Source: Thioploca ingrica | Lineage (GTDB): Bacteria > Pseudomonadota > Gammaproteobacteria > Beggiatoales > Beggiatoaceae | Assembly (NCBI GenBank): GCA_000828835.1 | Contig: AP014633.1 | Location: 4,712,001 to 4,776,000 of the forward strand | DNA: 64,000 nt | Direction of reading: 5' to 3' | Part shown: positions 18,415 through 27,224 of the stretch, piece after piece | How positions within the stretch are numbered: the stretch's first letter is position 1 | How the letters are laid out: the number at the start of each line of letters is the position of its first letter | Made by a program: the position numbers and the translations under genes | The notes under the pieces: generated by a model | The model's input: only the letters and a program-made list of their open reading frames with translations | Database searches by the model: none | What the model was told of the DNA's origin: nothing

Positions 18415-20139
18415 TTAAGGTAACACACAATTAAACCCAGTTAAGCTTAAAACATCGGGTCTCAAGATAGATTGTTGCAATGTGGCATCACATTGCACGA
18501 TAGGACCGAAAATAGGCGTACTTTTGAGGTAAGGAACAATAGTCGGTACATTAAGAACTGGAATCGTCAATACTCCATTTTCTGGTTTAAATTGTGGGTG
18601 ACACGGATTAGTTTGCTCTATGGTGCTTATAAAAGTAAGTTCCTTCACTTGAATATCTGAAAAACCAAAGGGAATTTCTAAAATGGCTGAAAAAAGGCCA
18701 ATAGATAAAATAGATTTCCCATCAATATCAGTATATAAGGGTATTTCTACATAAGGAAGCGTAGCTTGCCGCGTTTCATTAGAATAAGTAGCGGGTTCAC
18801 AAGATGCAAGTTCGCCAATGGTAATTGGATCAGAACCGACGATGGTTGGAACAGTACTACCGGTTGAAGGAGTAGAGTCGCTCTTCCCAGGAACAGTACT
18901 ACCGGTTGAAGGAGTAGAGTCGCTCTTCCCAGGAACAGTACTACCGGTTGAAGGAGTAGAGTCGCTCTTCCCAGGAACAGTTCCACCGGTTGGAGGAGTA
19001 GAGCCGCTCTTCCCAGGAACAGTTCCACCGGTTGAAGGAGTAGAGTCGCTCTTCCCAGGATCAGTACTACCGGTTGAAGGAGTAGAGTCGCTCTTCCCAG
19101 GATCAGTACTACCGGTTGAAGGAGTAGAGTCGCTCTTCCCAGGATCAGTTCCACCGGCTGGAGGAGTAGAGCCACCGCTAGTCGGAGCATTGACTTTCAA
19201 TACCAAACCAACTGGCACAACAGTTTGATTATATAAATCATCGCCCCAACAACTTACACTATCATCTGCTTTTACCGCGCAGGTATGATCAAAACCAACA
19301 CTGACTTCATCAAAGCTACCCCCTGCTTGTGAAGGTAAGCTAACTTCCCCAAAAGTATCATCTCCCCAACATTGAATCTGACCACTATCTTTCATGACTG
19401 CACAAGTATGAGAAAATCCAGTATTAATATAAACAAACGGCCCTACTTCTGAAGCAGGCGTTTGATTACTACTATTTTCACCCCAACAAGTCATTTCACC
19501 TTTTTCGGTTAATCCACAGGTGTGATAACCAGCCGCGCTAATTTGTGTAAAAGGACCGGCTACTGGTTCAGGTGGTGCCTGACCAGAATCGTTATTTCCC
19601 CAACATTTGGCCTGACCTTGTTCAGTCAAAGCACAAGTATGAGCACTACCTACACTAACCTGTTTAAATGGGCCAGTTTCTGAGGCAGAGGTAAGTGTTT
19701 GACTATCTGAATCATAGCTCCAGCAAGTGACATCATGATTTAAAGTGAGTGCACAAATGTCATCATCTCCAACACTGACTTGAAGAACTCCTTTCTCATG
19801 CTCAACCGGTATTGGTGGGGGGGAGGATGTCTCTGAATTTAGTGGGTCATTGGTATTAACCCAACAATTCATTTGGTTAACATTGTTAATTACGCAAGTA
19901 TAAAACAAACCAACACTGATTTGGGTAAAAGGTGCTATTATGGCAGGAATTGGTTCATCGGCATGATTTCCCCAACAAATAATTTTGTCATCCTTTGTTA
20001 TTCCACAAGTTTGATAGTCACCAGCATCAAGAACATTCGCTGACGCCATCCTACTTGTTAAGCAAACTATAACGATAAATATACTCAGTATTCCTTTAAA
20101 AAAATACTGATTTTTATGATAAAGTGTATTGGTGTCCAT
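18415..20139 (-). CDS. Secreted RCC1-like repeat protein with S/T/P/G linker and shared C-terminal domain
   Basis: This 574-residue protein has a signal peptide (about 1-35). About seven RCC1-like repeats of roughly 40 residues follow (about 36-310), each with a HTCAL...CWG pattern such as HTCALTEQGQAKCWGNN and so two cysteines per blade. Next come eight 14-residue repeats of type SDSTPSTGSTVPGK (about 325-435), then the four-Cys domain (447-574) shared with 17197-18285. RCC1 blades normally form a seven-bladed propeller for protein binding. This suggests an exported propeller on a flexible stalk with a C-terminal module of unknown role. ATG with strong AGGAGGA upstream. Confidence 0.8.
   Translation of the reverse strand: MDTNTLYHKNQYFFKGILSIFIVIVCLTSRMASANVLDAGDYQTCGITKDDKIICWGNHADEPIPAIIAPFTQISVGLFYTCVINNVNQMNCWVNTNDPLNSETSSPPPIPVEHEKGVLQVSVGDDDICALTLNHDVTCWSYDSDSQTLTSASETGPFKQVSVGSAHTCALTEQGQAKCWGNNDSGQAPPEPVAGPFTQISAAGYHTCGLTEKGEMTCWGENSSNQTPASEVGPFVYINTGFSHTCAVMKDSGQIQCWGDDTFGEVSLPSQAGGSFDEVSVGFDHTCAVKADDSVSCWGDDLYNQTVVPVGLVLKVNAPTSGGSTPPAGGTDPGKSDSTPSTGSTDPGKSDSTPSTGSTDPGKSDSTPSTGGTVPGKSGSTPPTGGTVPGKSDSTPSTGSTVPGKSDSTPSTGSTVPGKSDSTPSTGSTVPTIVGSDPITIGELASCEPATYSNETRQATLPYVEIPLYTDIDGKSILSIGLFSAILEIPFGFSDIQVKELTFISTIEQTNPCHPQFKPENGVLTIPVLNVPTIVPYLKSTPIFGPIVQCDATLQQSILRPDVLSLTGFNCVLP
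18847..19178. repeat. 42-bp minisatellite, about eight copies, in frame
   Basis: The unit reads on the plus strand ACAGTACTACCGGTTGAAGG, then AGTAGAGTCGCTCTTCCCAG, then GA. Copies are nearly identical and come in two subtypes (ACAGTACTACCGG and ACAGTTCCACCGG). It encodes the 14-residue linker repeat of the gene at 18415-20139. Near-identity points to recent slippage or unequal recombination, so copy number is likely to vary between strains. Confidence 0.9.
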
Positions 20140-20579
20140 AGAACTTCCTCCTACGAAGTTCTTAAAGTTAAAGAAAAGAAATTGTCTCTGTTAGTTGCTA
20201 AATAAGCTGAAAGTAAACAAACTACCGATTTTCCGGTAAATCAAATTTCTCTATAAATTTAAACATTATCTTTTTAAAGGATAACTTTAAATAATTATAG
20301 CACAAAACTTTCTTTATAGAAGTAATTATTTGGTTAACCTTCCCATTTATCAATGGTTACGGTGAGATTGTTCAAGATATAGTGGTAAACCCGTTAAAAA
20401 ACATTCACCAGTAAGTTGAAGAAATTAAAGAGGGGTAAGATAAAAAGATCTATTTTAGAAAAAATAAATTTTATACCTTCTCTAATTTTTTTAAATTACC
20501 CTATCCCATCAAAGCCATTATAACTGAGTTTGGATATACTTAGCGTGAACCGGGTAACCTACACGTGCAAATTAGGAAT

Positions 20580-20620
20580 CGCTATCCTGGATTTCACTGC
20601 GTTCTATCCAGGCTACAGCG
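20580..20620. repeat. CCTGGAT/ATCCAGG hairpin repeat
   Basis: CGCTATCCTGGAT pairs imperfectly with ATCCAGGCTACAGCG. It is related to the inverted pair at 405-486 and lies just after the yejF stop. The remaining gene-free stretch 20140-20579 is AT-rich; apart from the ribosome site of the RCC1 gene, nothing is recognised. Confidence 0.5.
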
Positions 20621-20632
20621 AATTATGGGTTG

Positions 20633-22249
20633 TTAGTTGTCAGTAAACAAAGAAGCCTGTAATAAGGTTTGTGTATAAGGATGTTGGGGATAATTAAATA
20701 GTTCTTCCGTTTTCCCTTGTTCGATAAATTGGCCATGGCGCATAACGATAATACGATGAGATATGGATCGAATCACTTTGAGATCATGGCTAATAAAGAG
20801 ATAACTGATATGGTGTTGACGTTGTAGATGGCTTAATAATTCTAAAACTTGTTTTTGCACAGATACATCTAAAGCGCTCGTTGGTTCATCTAATAAAATT
20901 AATTGTGGTTCTAAAATGACCACTCTGGCAATAGCGATACGTTGCCGCTGTCCACCGGAGAATTCATGGGGATAGCGCCATAACATCTCTTCTTGTAAAC
21001 CCACTTCAGTTAAAATCTTAATAATCCGCTCACGTCGCTCATCACGATTTAATTCTGGATAATGAATCGCCAGTCCTTCACCAATGATTTGTTCGACTGT
21101 CAAGCGGGGTGATAAGGAAGAATAAGGATCTTGAAATACCACTTGAAAATGACGACGTAAGGGTCGTAATTGACGAGCCTTTAATTTATCTAACCGTTTA
21201 CCGGCAAATTGAATAGTGCCGGTACAAGATTGTAGTCGTAATAGACAAAGTCCTAAAGTGGTTTTGCCGGAACCGGATTCACCAACTATTCCAACAGTTT
21301 CGCCAGGATAAATGTGTAACTTAACACTATCGACGGCTTTAATTTGTCCAATGGTCTGTTTAATTAAAAAACCTTGTTTAATGGGAAAGTAACAGCGAAT
21401 TTGCTCAGCTTCAAGTAGGGGGGAAGAGACGGTACTGTAATCATAATCCGTTTGGAGTCGTTGCGGTTGGCTATTGAGAAGGTGTTGGGTATAAGGGTGT
21501 TCAGGTCGTTTAAATAAAGTCTCTACTGGCGCACTTTCAACGAGATAACCTTGTTGCATGACACAAATTCGCTCGGCGAAACGCTTAACCATATTTAAAT
21601 CGTGGGTGATTAACAATATCGCCATGCCAAATTCTTTCTGCATATTTTCCAGCAATTCAATAATTTGCAGTTGAATGGTGACATCTAAAGCGGTAGTGGG
21701 TTCATCAGCAATCAATAATTTAGGACGGCAAGCTAATGCCATAGCAATCATCACCCGTTGCCGCTGTCCCCCCGATAGCATATGCGGATAGGAGTTAAAC
21801 CGTTGTTGCGGTTCTTGAATACCAGTACGTTCGAGTAGCTCTAACATCCGATAACGAGCCGACGCTTTACTCAAACCCTCGTGCAACATTAATGGCTCTA
21901 TTAATTGGGTACCAATCGGATAGACTGGATTAAGTGAAGTCATGGGTTCTTGAAAGATGATGGCAATTTCTTTGCCGCGGATTCGCCGCAACTGAGCGGG
22001 CTTTAATTGGAGTAAATCTTGACCGGCAAATTCGATTTTGCCACTCGGAAAAACGACCTGTTGGCGATCATGAAGTTGTAAAACAGATAAAGCAGTTACG
22101 GATTTACCGGAACCAGATTCGCCCACTAAAGCTAATTTTTCTCCGGCATGGAGAGCAAAACTGATTTCATGTACCACTTGGGTATAATGCTGTGCTGTGG
22201 TTTTGAAAGCAACGGATAATTTGCTGATATTTAACAAAGGATTATTCAT
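20633..22249 (-). CDS. yejF: Fused double ABC ATPase, peptide transporter type (YejF-like)
   Basis: This 538-residue protein contains two complete ABC ATPase domains. Domain 1 (about 1-255) has [21 protein letters not shown] and [12 protein letters not shown]; domain 2 (about 285-535) has [20 protein letters not shown] and [12 protein letters not shown]. Both carry the C-terminal HPYTQ element of oligopeptide/dipeptide importers. Length and fusion match YejF, the ATPase of the microcin C/peptide importer YejABEF. The permease and binding-protein genes are not next to it. The upstream neighbour is a c-di-GMP gene 15 bases away. Confidence 0.85.
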   Translation of the reverse strand: MNNPLLNISKLSVAFKTTAQHYTQVVHEISFALHAGEKLALVGESGSGKSVTALSVLQLHDRQQVVFPSGKIEFAGQDLLQLKPAQLRRIRGKEIAIIFQEPMTSLNPVYPIGTQLIEPLMLHEGLSKASARYRMLELLERTGIQEPQQRFNSYPHMLSGGQRQRVMIAMALACRPKLLIADEPTTALDVTIQLQIIELLENMQKEFGMAILLITHDLNMVKRFAERICVMQQGYLVESAPVETLFKRPEHPYTQHLLNSQPQRLQTDYDYSTVSSPLLEAEQIRCYFPIKQGFLIKQTIGQIKAVDSVKLHIYPGETVGIVGESGSGKTTLGLCLLRLQSCTGTIQFAGKRLDKLKARQLRPLRRHFQVVFQDPYSSLSPRLTVEQIIGEGLAIHYPELNRDERRERIIKILTEVGLQEEMLWRYPHEFSGGQRQRIAIARVVILEPQLILLDEPTSALDVSVQKQVLELLSHLQRQHHISYLFISHDLKVIRSISHRIIVMRHGQFIEQGKTEELFNYPQHPYTQTLLQASLFTDN

Positions 22250-22264
22250 GATGATGATTTAATT

Positions 22265-24373
22265 TTAGACCATTCTTTGACCATAACCTCCTGTTGACAG
22301 GACGGTAGTGTTAACCATTTTATTATATTGCTTACCCCATTCCAAAAAAGCCGTATTTTCCATTGGTCCAGCGTATAAATGACCTTGTGCAAAATCACAA
22401 CCATGATCACACAAAAAATCACGTTGCTCAATGGTTTCCACGCCTTCAGCAATAACCGTTAATCCTAAAGCATGTGCCATATCGATTGTGGCTACCGTAA
22501 TGGCGGTATCTTCAGGAGAAAAAGTAATGCCTTTAATGAAAGATTGATCAATTTTTAAACTATCGATTGGTAGACGTTTTAAATTATTTAAAGAAGCATA
22601 TCCCATCCCAAATTCATCAATAGTCACGCGAATACCCATATCTTTAAACCGTTTCAAAGTGGTTATGGTTGAATCGATATCCTCAAGTAAAAAATTCTCA
22701 GTCAATTCTAATTCTAAATATTCTGGTGTTAATCCAGATTCCTTAATCGATTCCACTACCATGTTAATTAAGCGTTTGTTACGAAATTGATGTGCCGATA
22801 AGTTGACAGCAATTCGATTAATGATTAAACCCGCTGCTAACCAAGCTTTTAAGTGTTGACAAGCCATGCGTAACATCCATTCTTCCACCGAAACAATAAT
22901 CCCAGTCTCTTCCAGTATCGGTTTAAAATCGACCGATGACATCAATCCATTTTGAGGATGATAAAAACGAATGACTGATTCGGTGCTAATCAGTTGTTCT
23001 GAAGCGAGTTCAGTTTGGGGTTGATATAATAAAACCAAGTTATTTTTCTTAATGGCTTGATGTAAATTAGTTTCAATTTGTAACCGTGAAACGGCTTGTT
23101 TATACATACCTTGATTAAATACAGCATAACCGGCTTTTCCCATGATTTTAGCACGATACATAGCGGTATCGGCATTACGCAATAAATCGGTACTTTCTTC
23201 TGCGCCGGTGTAATAAGCAATCCCAATACTAGCCGCGGTAATGATTTCATATCCATCTAATGAGAAAGGGCTGGCTAAGATTTCATTAATCGTTGCTGCT
23301 AACAGCGTAGCCTCATTTAAATCTTGCATCTGGTCCAACAAGATCATAAATTCATCGCCCCCAGAACGGGCTAAAATAGTGTCTTTTTTTAAACAGCCTT
23401 GTAAACGTTGAGCAATTTCCATCAGTAACCAATCACCCATATCATGACCCAGACTGGCATTGACCAGTTGAAATCGATCTAAATCCATAAATAATATGGC
23501 CACATGTTTATCTTTATTAGATTGCGCAGCAGTTATCGCTTGATCTAAATATTCCAAAAATAAATGTCGATTAGGTAACCCGGTGAGTTGGTCGTGTAAG
23601 GTCGTATGAGTTAATTGTTGTTCTAAAGCGCGACATTCACTTAAGTCGCGTCCTTCCATTAAAATCCATTCGGTTTCACCAGCAGTATTAGTAAGCGGGG
23701 TAAAGGAAAAATCTATAATTACCATTTCGTTTTTAGCATTAGGGACTTTAACCTCACAATGGGTAAATTCACCTTGAGCGGCTTGCACAATAGCCAACTG
23801 AAATACCGTATCGGTTTGTGGTAATGATTTTATCCAGGGTATTTCCCAGAGTAAAGAACCAATAATCATTTCTGAGTTCACATTGAAGAATTTTAAAGCC
23901 GTTTGATTAATTTCTTGTAAAATACCTTCTAGAGTCAGTAATATCATTAATTGAAAGGCGTTATCAAAAATCGTTTGAAAATTCCTTTCTCTTCGTTGTA
24001 AAGCCAGTAAATTAGCTAAATAGCGAATTATTCGTTCTAACAATAACCAATTGAGTTGATCATGAGCGATAAAGTCAGTTCGATAGCTATCGAGATGGCT
24101 CGGATCAATCGGTTCAGCGGTTTTAGTAATTAGAATAGTTGGAACAGTGGTATATTTATATAACCAATTTAAAAATCGTTTTTGGGTCAAATGATTCGCA
24201 TGATATCCTACTAAGTAAGCGTCATAAGTATTTTGTTTAATCCGCTTAACTGCAATTTCATAATTAGGTGCCCAATCAATATTTAAGGTGCTGGTTTGCT
24301 CATCCAGTAATTGACGGGTATTTAAATAATCTTGGGCTTCTTCTTCTATGATGAGAATACGCACTTTTTCCAT
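22265..24373 (-). CDS. REC-like/PAS/GGDEF/EAL c-di-GMP protein
   Basis: About 702 residues from ATG at 24371-24373, chosen because AGGAAAG precedes it; a longer frame upstream lacks support. Domain order: degenerate receiver (about 1-120), PAS (about 125-245), GGDEF (about 265-425), EAL (about 440-690). The receiver has lost the phospho-acceptor Asp (YDAYLVGY). GGDEF keeps SGGDEF, so cyclase activity is likely. EAL has ESV in place of EAL and DE in place of the paired DD, but keeps ELTEN, LKID, AEGVET and the QGHLYAGP tail. Phosphodiesterase activity is therefore possible but uncertain. Cytosolic. Confidence 0.9.
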   Translation of the reverse strand: MEKVRILIIEEEAQDYLNTRQLLDEQTSTLNIDWAPNYEIAVKRIKQNTYDAYLVGYHANHLTQKRFLNWLYKYTTVPTILITKTAEPIDPSHLDSYRTDFIAHDQLNWLLLERIIRYLANLLALQRRERNFQTIFDNAFQLMILLTLEGILQEINQTALKFFNVNSEMIIGSLLWEIPWIKSLPQTDTVFQLAIVQAAQGEFTHCEVKVPNAKNEMVIIDFSFTPLTNTAGETEWILMEGRDLSECRALEQQLTHTTLHDQLTGLPNRHLFLEYLDQAITAAQSNKDKHVAILFMDLDRFQLVNASLGHDMGDWLLMEIAQRLQGCLKKDTILARSGGDEFMILLDQMQDLNEATLLAATINEILASPFSLDGYEIITAASIGIAYYTGAEESTDLLRNADTAMYRAKIMGKAGYAVFNQGMYKQAVSRLQIETNLHQAIKKNNLVLLYQPQTELASEQLISTESVIRFYHPQNGLMSSVDFKPILEETGIIVSVEEWMLRMACQHLKAWLAAGLIINRIAVNLSAHQFRNKRLINMVVESIKESGLTPEYLELELTENFLLEDIDSTITTLKRFKDMGIRVTIDEFGMGYASLNNLKRLPIDSLKIDQSFIKGITFSPEDTAITVATIDMAHALGLTVIAEGVETIEQRDFLCDHGCDFAQGHLYAGPMENTAFLEWGKQYNKMVNTTVLSTGGYGQRMV

Positions 24374-24462
24374 TGACTTTCCTGTATCATAGTGCCCCTT
24401 CTGTACAATTAATAATTGATAATTGATAATGGTCAATAATTCATATCAATTATTGCTTAGTT

Positions 24463-25383
24463 ATGTATCTTAGCCTATTACCATTACTAACACCACGTTA
24501 TTGGCTTTGGTGGGGCACAGTGGGCATATTATGGTGTTTAACCCGCTTACCTTACCATTGGCAATTAGCTGTAGGACAGCAATTGGGACGGTTAGCTTAT
24601 TGGCTAGCACCACGTCGTCGACAAATTGCTGACATTAATATAAAACGATGTTTTCCGGAACTAAATAGTACCCAGCAACACCAATTGGTGGTCAAACACT
24701 TTGAGTCACTGGGTATGGGCTTACTAGAAATGCTCAGTGCTTGGTGGTTGCCCGATGCTAAATTAAAGCCACTCGAACATATTCAAGGGTTAGAACATTT
24801 ACCAGCGGCTTTAGCCCGAGGAAAAGGGGTCATTTTAGTGAGTGCCCATTTTACTTCCTTGGAGATAGGTAATCGGTTTTTAACCCGATATACTGCCCTT
24901 CACGCCACTTATCGCCGACATGAAAACTCATTGATCGAGTATTTTATAAAAAAAAATCGGGAACGCCACGCTCAAAAAGCAATACCCCGAGAAGCAGTAC
25001 GGGAGATGTTACGCAGTCTTAAACAGAATAAAGTGTTGTGGTTAGCAACCGACCAAAACTTTGGTCACAAACAAAGTGTGTTTGCCGATTTTTTTAGCAT
25101 TCCAGCCGCGACCAATACAGCGATTTCACGCCTAGCTAAAATAAGTGGTGCCGCAGTTATCCCTTGCTTCACCCAGCGTTTAGAATCTTTAAAAGGTTAT
25201 CAAGTTATTTTACAATCCGCTTTAGAAAATTTTCCCAGTGGGGATCCGCAGCAAGATGCTTCCCGAATTAATCAATTGATTGAAAAACAAATTCGCTGTG
25301 CACCAGAACAGTATTTATGGGTACATCGACGTTTTAAAGATAGACCCGTAGGAGAACAAGCTTTTTACGCTGTAACTCAATAA
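24463..25383 (+). CDS. lpxL: Lipid A biosynthesis lauroyl-type acyltransferase
   Basis: This inner-membrane enzyme adds a secondary acyl chain to Kdo2-lipid IVA. It has 306 residues with an N-terminal membrane anchor (about 1-28), then the acyltransferase domain. The HX4(D/E) catalytic motif is H129-FTSL-E134, and TDQNFGHKQSVFADFF is the second conserved block. The C-terminal PEQYLWVHRRFKDRP is a family hallmark. Which acyl chain it uses cannot be told. It is divergent from the GGDEF/EAL gene. Confidence 0.92.
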   Translation: MYLSLLPLLTPRYWLWWGTVGILWCLTRLPYHWQLAVGQQLGRLAYWLAPRRRQIADINIKRCFPELNSTQQHQLVVKHFESLGMGLLEMLSAWWLPDAKLKPLEHIQGLEHLPAALARGKGVILVSAHFTSLEIGNRFLTRYTALHATYRRHENSLIEYFIKKNRERHAQKAIPREAVREMLRSLKQNKVLWLATDQNFGHKQSVFADFFSIPAATNTAISRLAKISGAAVIPCFTQRLESLKGYQVILQSALENFPSGDPQQDASRINQLIEKQIRCAPEQYLWVHRRFKDRPVGEQAFYAVTQ

Positions 25384-25562
25384 ATAGCTTATTAGTTCTA
25401 GGTTCATTGTACTATCTTGTTTCCATATAAAGTATACCATCTGTAGGTTAGCTATTGAGTTAGTTTAAATTTTATTACTATAGTCAAATTATATTAGAAA
25501 AAATAGCGATAAAAAAACTGAATTAACAGTTTGGTACAGTCGTTATCACAAGGAATATCTCC

Positions 25563-26447
25563 ATGTTTAATCATTTTGAACGTAGATTATGGGTCGGCGT
25601 AATGATCGCGACACTCCTTTTATTAGCAATCACTTCTGTTTTAGCCAGTAACTCAAAAGATACTTTTTATCTACTTGATTCTCAAGGTAATCCAGTTGTC
25701 ACGCAAGCGGGCAAGTGTGTTCAAACACGCCAAACGCCTAATTTACCTACCCAGTTGTTTAAACAATGTGGTGACCAGGGTGATAGAGATGGAGATAGTA
25801 TACTCGATGATCAAGACGTTTGTCCTGACAATACGCCAGAAGAAATTTCTCAAGGGGTTTATCAAGAAGGCTTACAGCGAGGTTGTCCTTTAGAGAGTGA
25901 TCAGGATGGAATACCCGATTATCGAGATAAATGTCCTCATAATACCCCCGAGGAAATTTCTCAGGGCGTTGACTCACAAGGTTGTCCCTTGGATACCGAT
26001 CAAGATGGCATACTGGACTATAAAGATCTCTGTCCAGGAACACCCATCGGCGTAGCCGTAGATGAACATGGTTGTGCTCTCTATGAAAAACCGGTTGATA
26101 TTGTCTTGGCGGGTGATGTGACTTTTGCTTTCAATAAATCGGAGTTAACCCCGCAGGCTCAAACGACTCTTGATGAATTAGCCGATAGAATCGAAGTTGA
26201 TTTTCTTAAGGGAGTAGAAGTGGTTGGACATACAGATAATCTCGGTCCTGAACAATACAATCAAGCCTTATCAGAAAAACGTGCATTTATTGTCGCTAGC
26301 TATTTAATAAATAAAGGATTACCGGCTGATAAAGTGGTCCAACGGGGTGAAGGAGAAAAACAACCCATTGCTACCAATGAAACGACAGTAGGGCGTGCCA
26401 AAAACCGTCGTGTCGAAATTAAAATTATTCATTTTAAGAAAAAATGA
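25563..26447 (+). CDS. OmpA-family protein with thrombospondin type-3 repeats
   Basis: This 294-residue protein has a signal peptide (about 1-28). Calcium-binding TSP3 repeats follow (about 75-160), with two near-duplicates around TPEEISQGV and DQDGIPDYRDKCP / DQDGILDYKDLCP. A C-terminal OmpA peptidoglycan-binding domain (about 180-294) carries GHTDN and AKNRRVEI. The acidic DxDxDG loops bind calcium in this family. It is probably an outer-membrane or periplasmic protein tethered to the cell wall, without a barrel domain. A cytochrome gene follows 26 bases later. Confidence 0.9.
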   Translation: MFNHFERRLWVGVMIATLLLLAITSVLASNSKDTFYLLDSQGNPVVTQAGKCVQTRQTPNLPTQLFKQCGDQGDRDGDSILDDQDVCPDNTPEEISQGVYQEGLQRGCPLESDQDGIPDYRDKCPHNTPEEISQGVDSQGCPLDTDQDGILDYKDLCPGTPIGVAVDEHGCALYEKPVDIVLAGDVTFAFNKSELTPQAQTTLDELADRIEVDFLKGVEVVGHTDNLGPEQYNQALSEKRAFIVASYLINKGLPADKVVQRGEGEKQPIATNETTVGRAKNRRVEIKIIHFKKK

Positions 26448-26473
26448 TTATGAATTTCTAATGAAAAGAGATA

Positions 26474-26917
26474 ATGATGAAAAAATTGATTTTAAGCTTA
26501 ATTTTTCTTACGCTGACCGGGGGTGATCCAATTGCTGCTAGCGACAATGAAGCCCGCCAACTCGTCGAGTTTCCACTGATGATGCAGCAACACCTGCTAG
26601 GCAACATGCGTGATCATCTCTTGGCTATAACTGAGATTCAGCAGGCGTTATCATCTGGCAGTTTCGATCAGGCTGCCGAAATCGCAGAGAAACGAATTGG
26701 CATGTCGTCGCTTGCCTCTCATGGCGCTGCCCATATGGCTCCTTATATGCCAAAGAAAATGCAGGCGATCGGAACACAAATGCACCGGGCTGCCAGTCAG
26801 TTTGCCATTATTGCACAGGACAGCGCAGTAGATGGAGATATGAAGCGCGCTCTTGGCGGTCTAGCGAAGATTACTCAGCAATGTGTGGCTTGTCATGCCG
26901 CATTCCGTGTTCATTAG
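26474..26917 (+). CDS. Small c-type cytochrome, cytochrome c'-like
   Basis: This 147-residue protein has a signal peptide (about 1-22). Four predicted helices follow, with a single haem site near the C-terminus (C137-VA-C140-H141), the arrangement of cytochrome c' and related four-helix bundle cytochromes. The axial partner, if any, could be a Met in PLMMQQ (about 36-37), but this is unclear. Periplasmic. Codon use looks richer in G and C than the neighbours, and a GC-rich gene-free stretch follows (26990-27150), so transfer is possible. No redox partner is adjacent. Confidence 0.75.
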   Translation: MMKKLILSLIFLTLTGGDPIAASDNEARQLVEFPLMMQQHLLGNMRDHLLAITEIQQALSSGSFDQAAEIAEKRIGMSSLASHGAAHMAPYMPKKMQAIGTQMHRAASQFAIIAQDSAVDGDMKRALGGLAKITQQCVACHAAFRVH

Positions 26918-27160
26918 ATAACCTAACAACCGTAACGCATAGTGATTATTTGGGTTACTAACAGATTTATGGATAAAATTTTGAACAACTCGTTTCGGCG
27001 GGTGGCGCAGGCTTATTCGCTGGCGAGCCGGGCGTCACCGTGATGTGGTGGGGAGTTCAGCGATGGTTTGATCGGGTCGCCCGGTGGCGGCTGCTTGGCT
27101 CGGCGAACCGCCGGGGAATGGAGGGGAGGATAAGCCTAGCGGGAGAGGGGGAACTTCTAA

Positions 27161-27180
27161 TCGCTTAACTTAATGGCATT
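27161..27180. repeat. Family 1 element, solo right end
   Basis: CGCTTAACTTAATGGCATTG matches the right terminal repeat of family 1, with no matching left end within 300 bases. The stretch 26918-27224 is otherwise gene-free. Its middle is strikingly GC-rich and has AGGCTTAT/ATAAGCCT arms about 110 bases apart, which may be another repeat. Confidence 0.5.
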
Positions 27181-27224
27181 GGAGTGGAGGGTGGGAGCAC
27201 GCAGCAAATCTCACCCAATCAGCG

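Noticed and set aside
18847-19178. CRISPR-like array
   Set aside because: The units are contiguous 42-mers with no unique spacers and are in frame inside a gene, so this is a minisatellite.
18747-19228. Leucine-rich and glycine/valine-rich open frames across the minisatellite in other frames and on the other strand
   Set aside because: They exist only because the 42-bp unit lacks stops in several frames; the S/T/P/G linker frame belongs to a gene with a signal peptide and folded domains.
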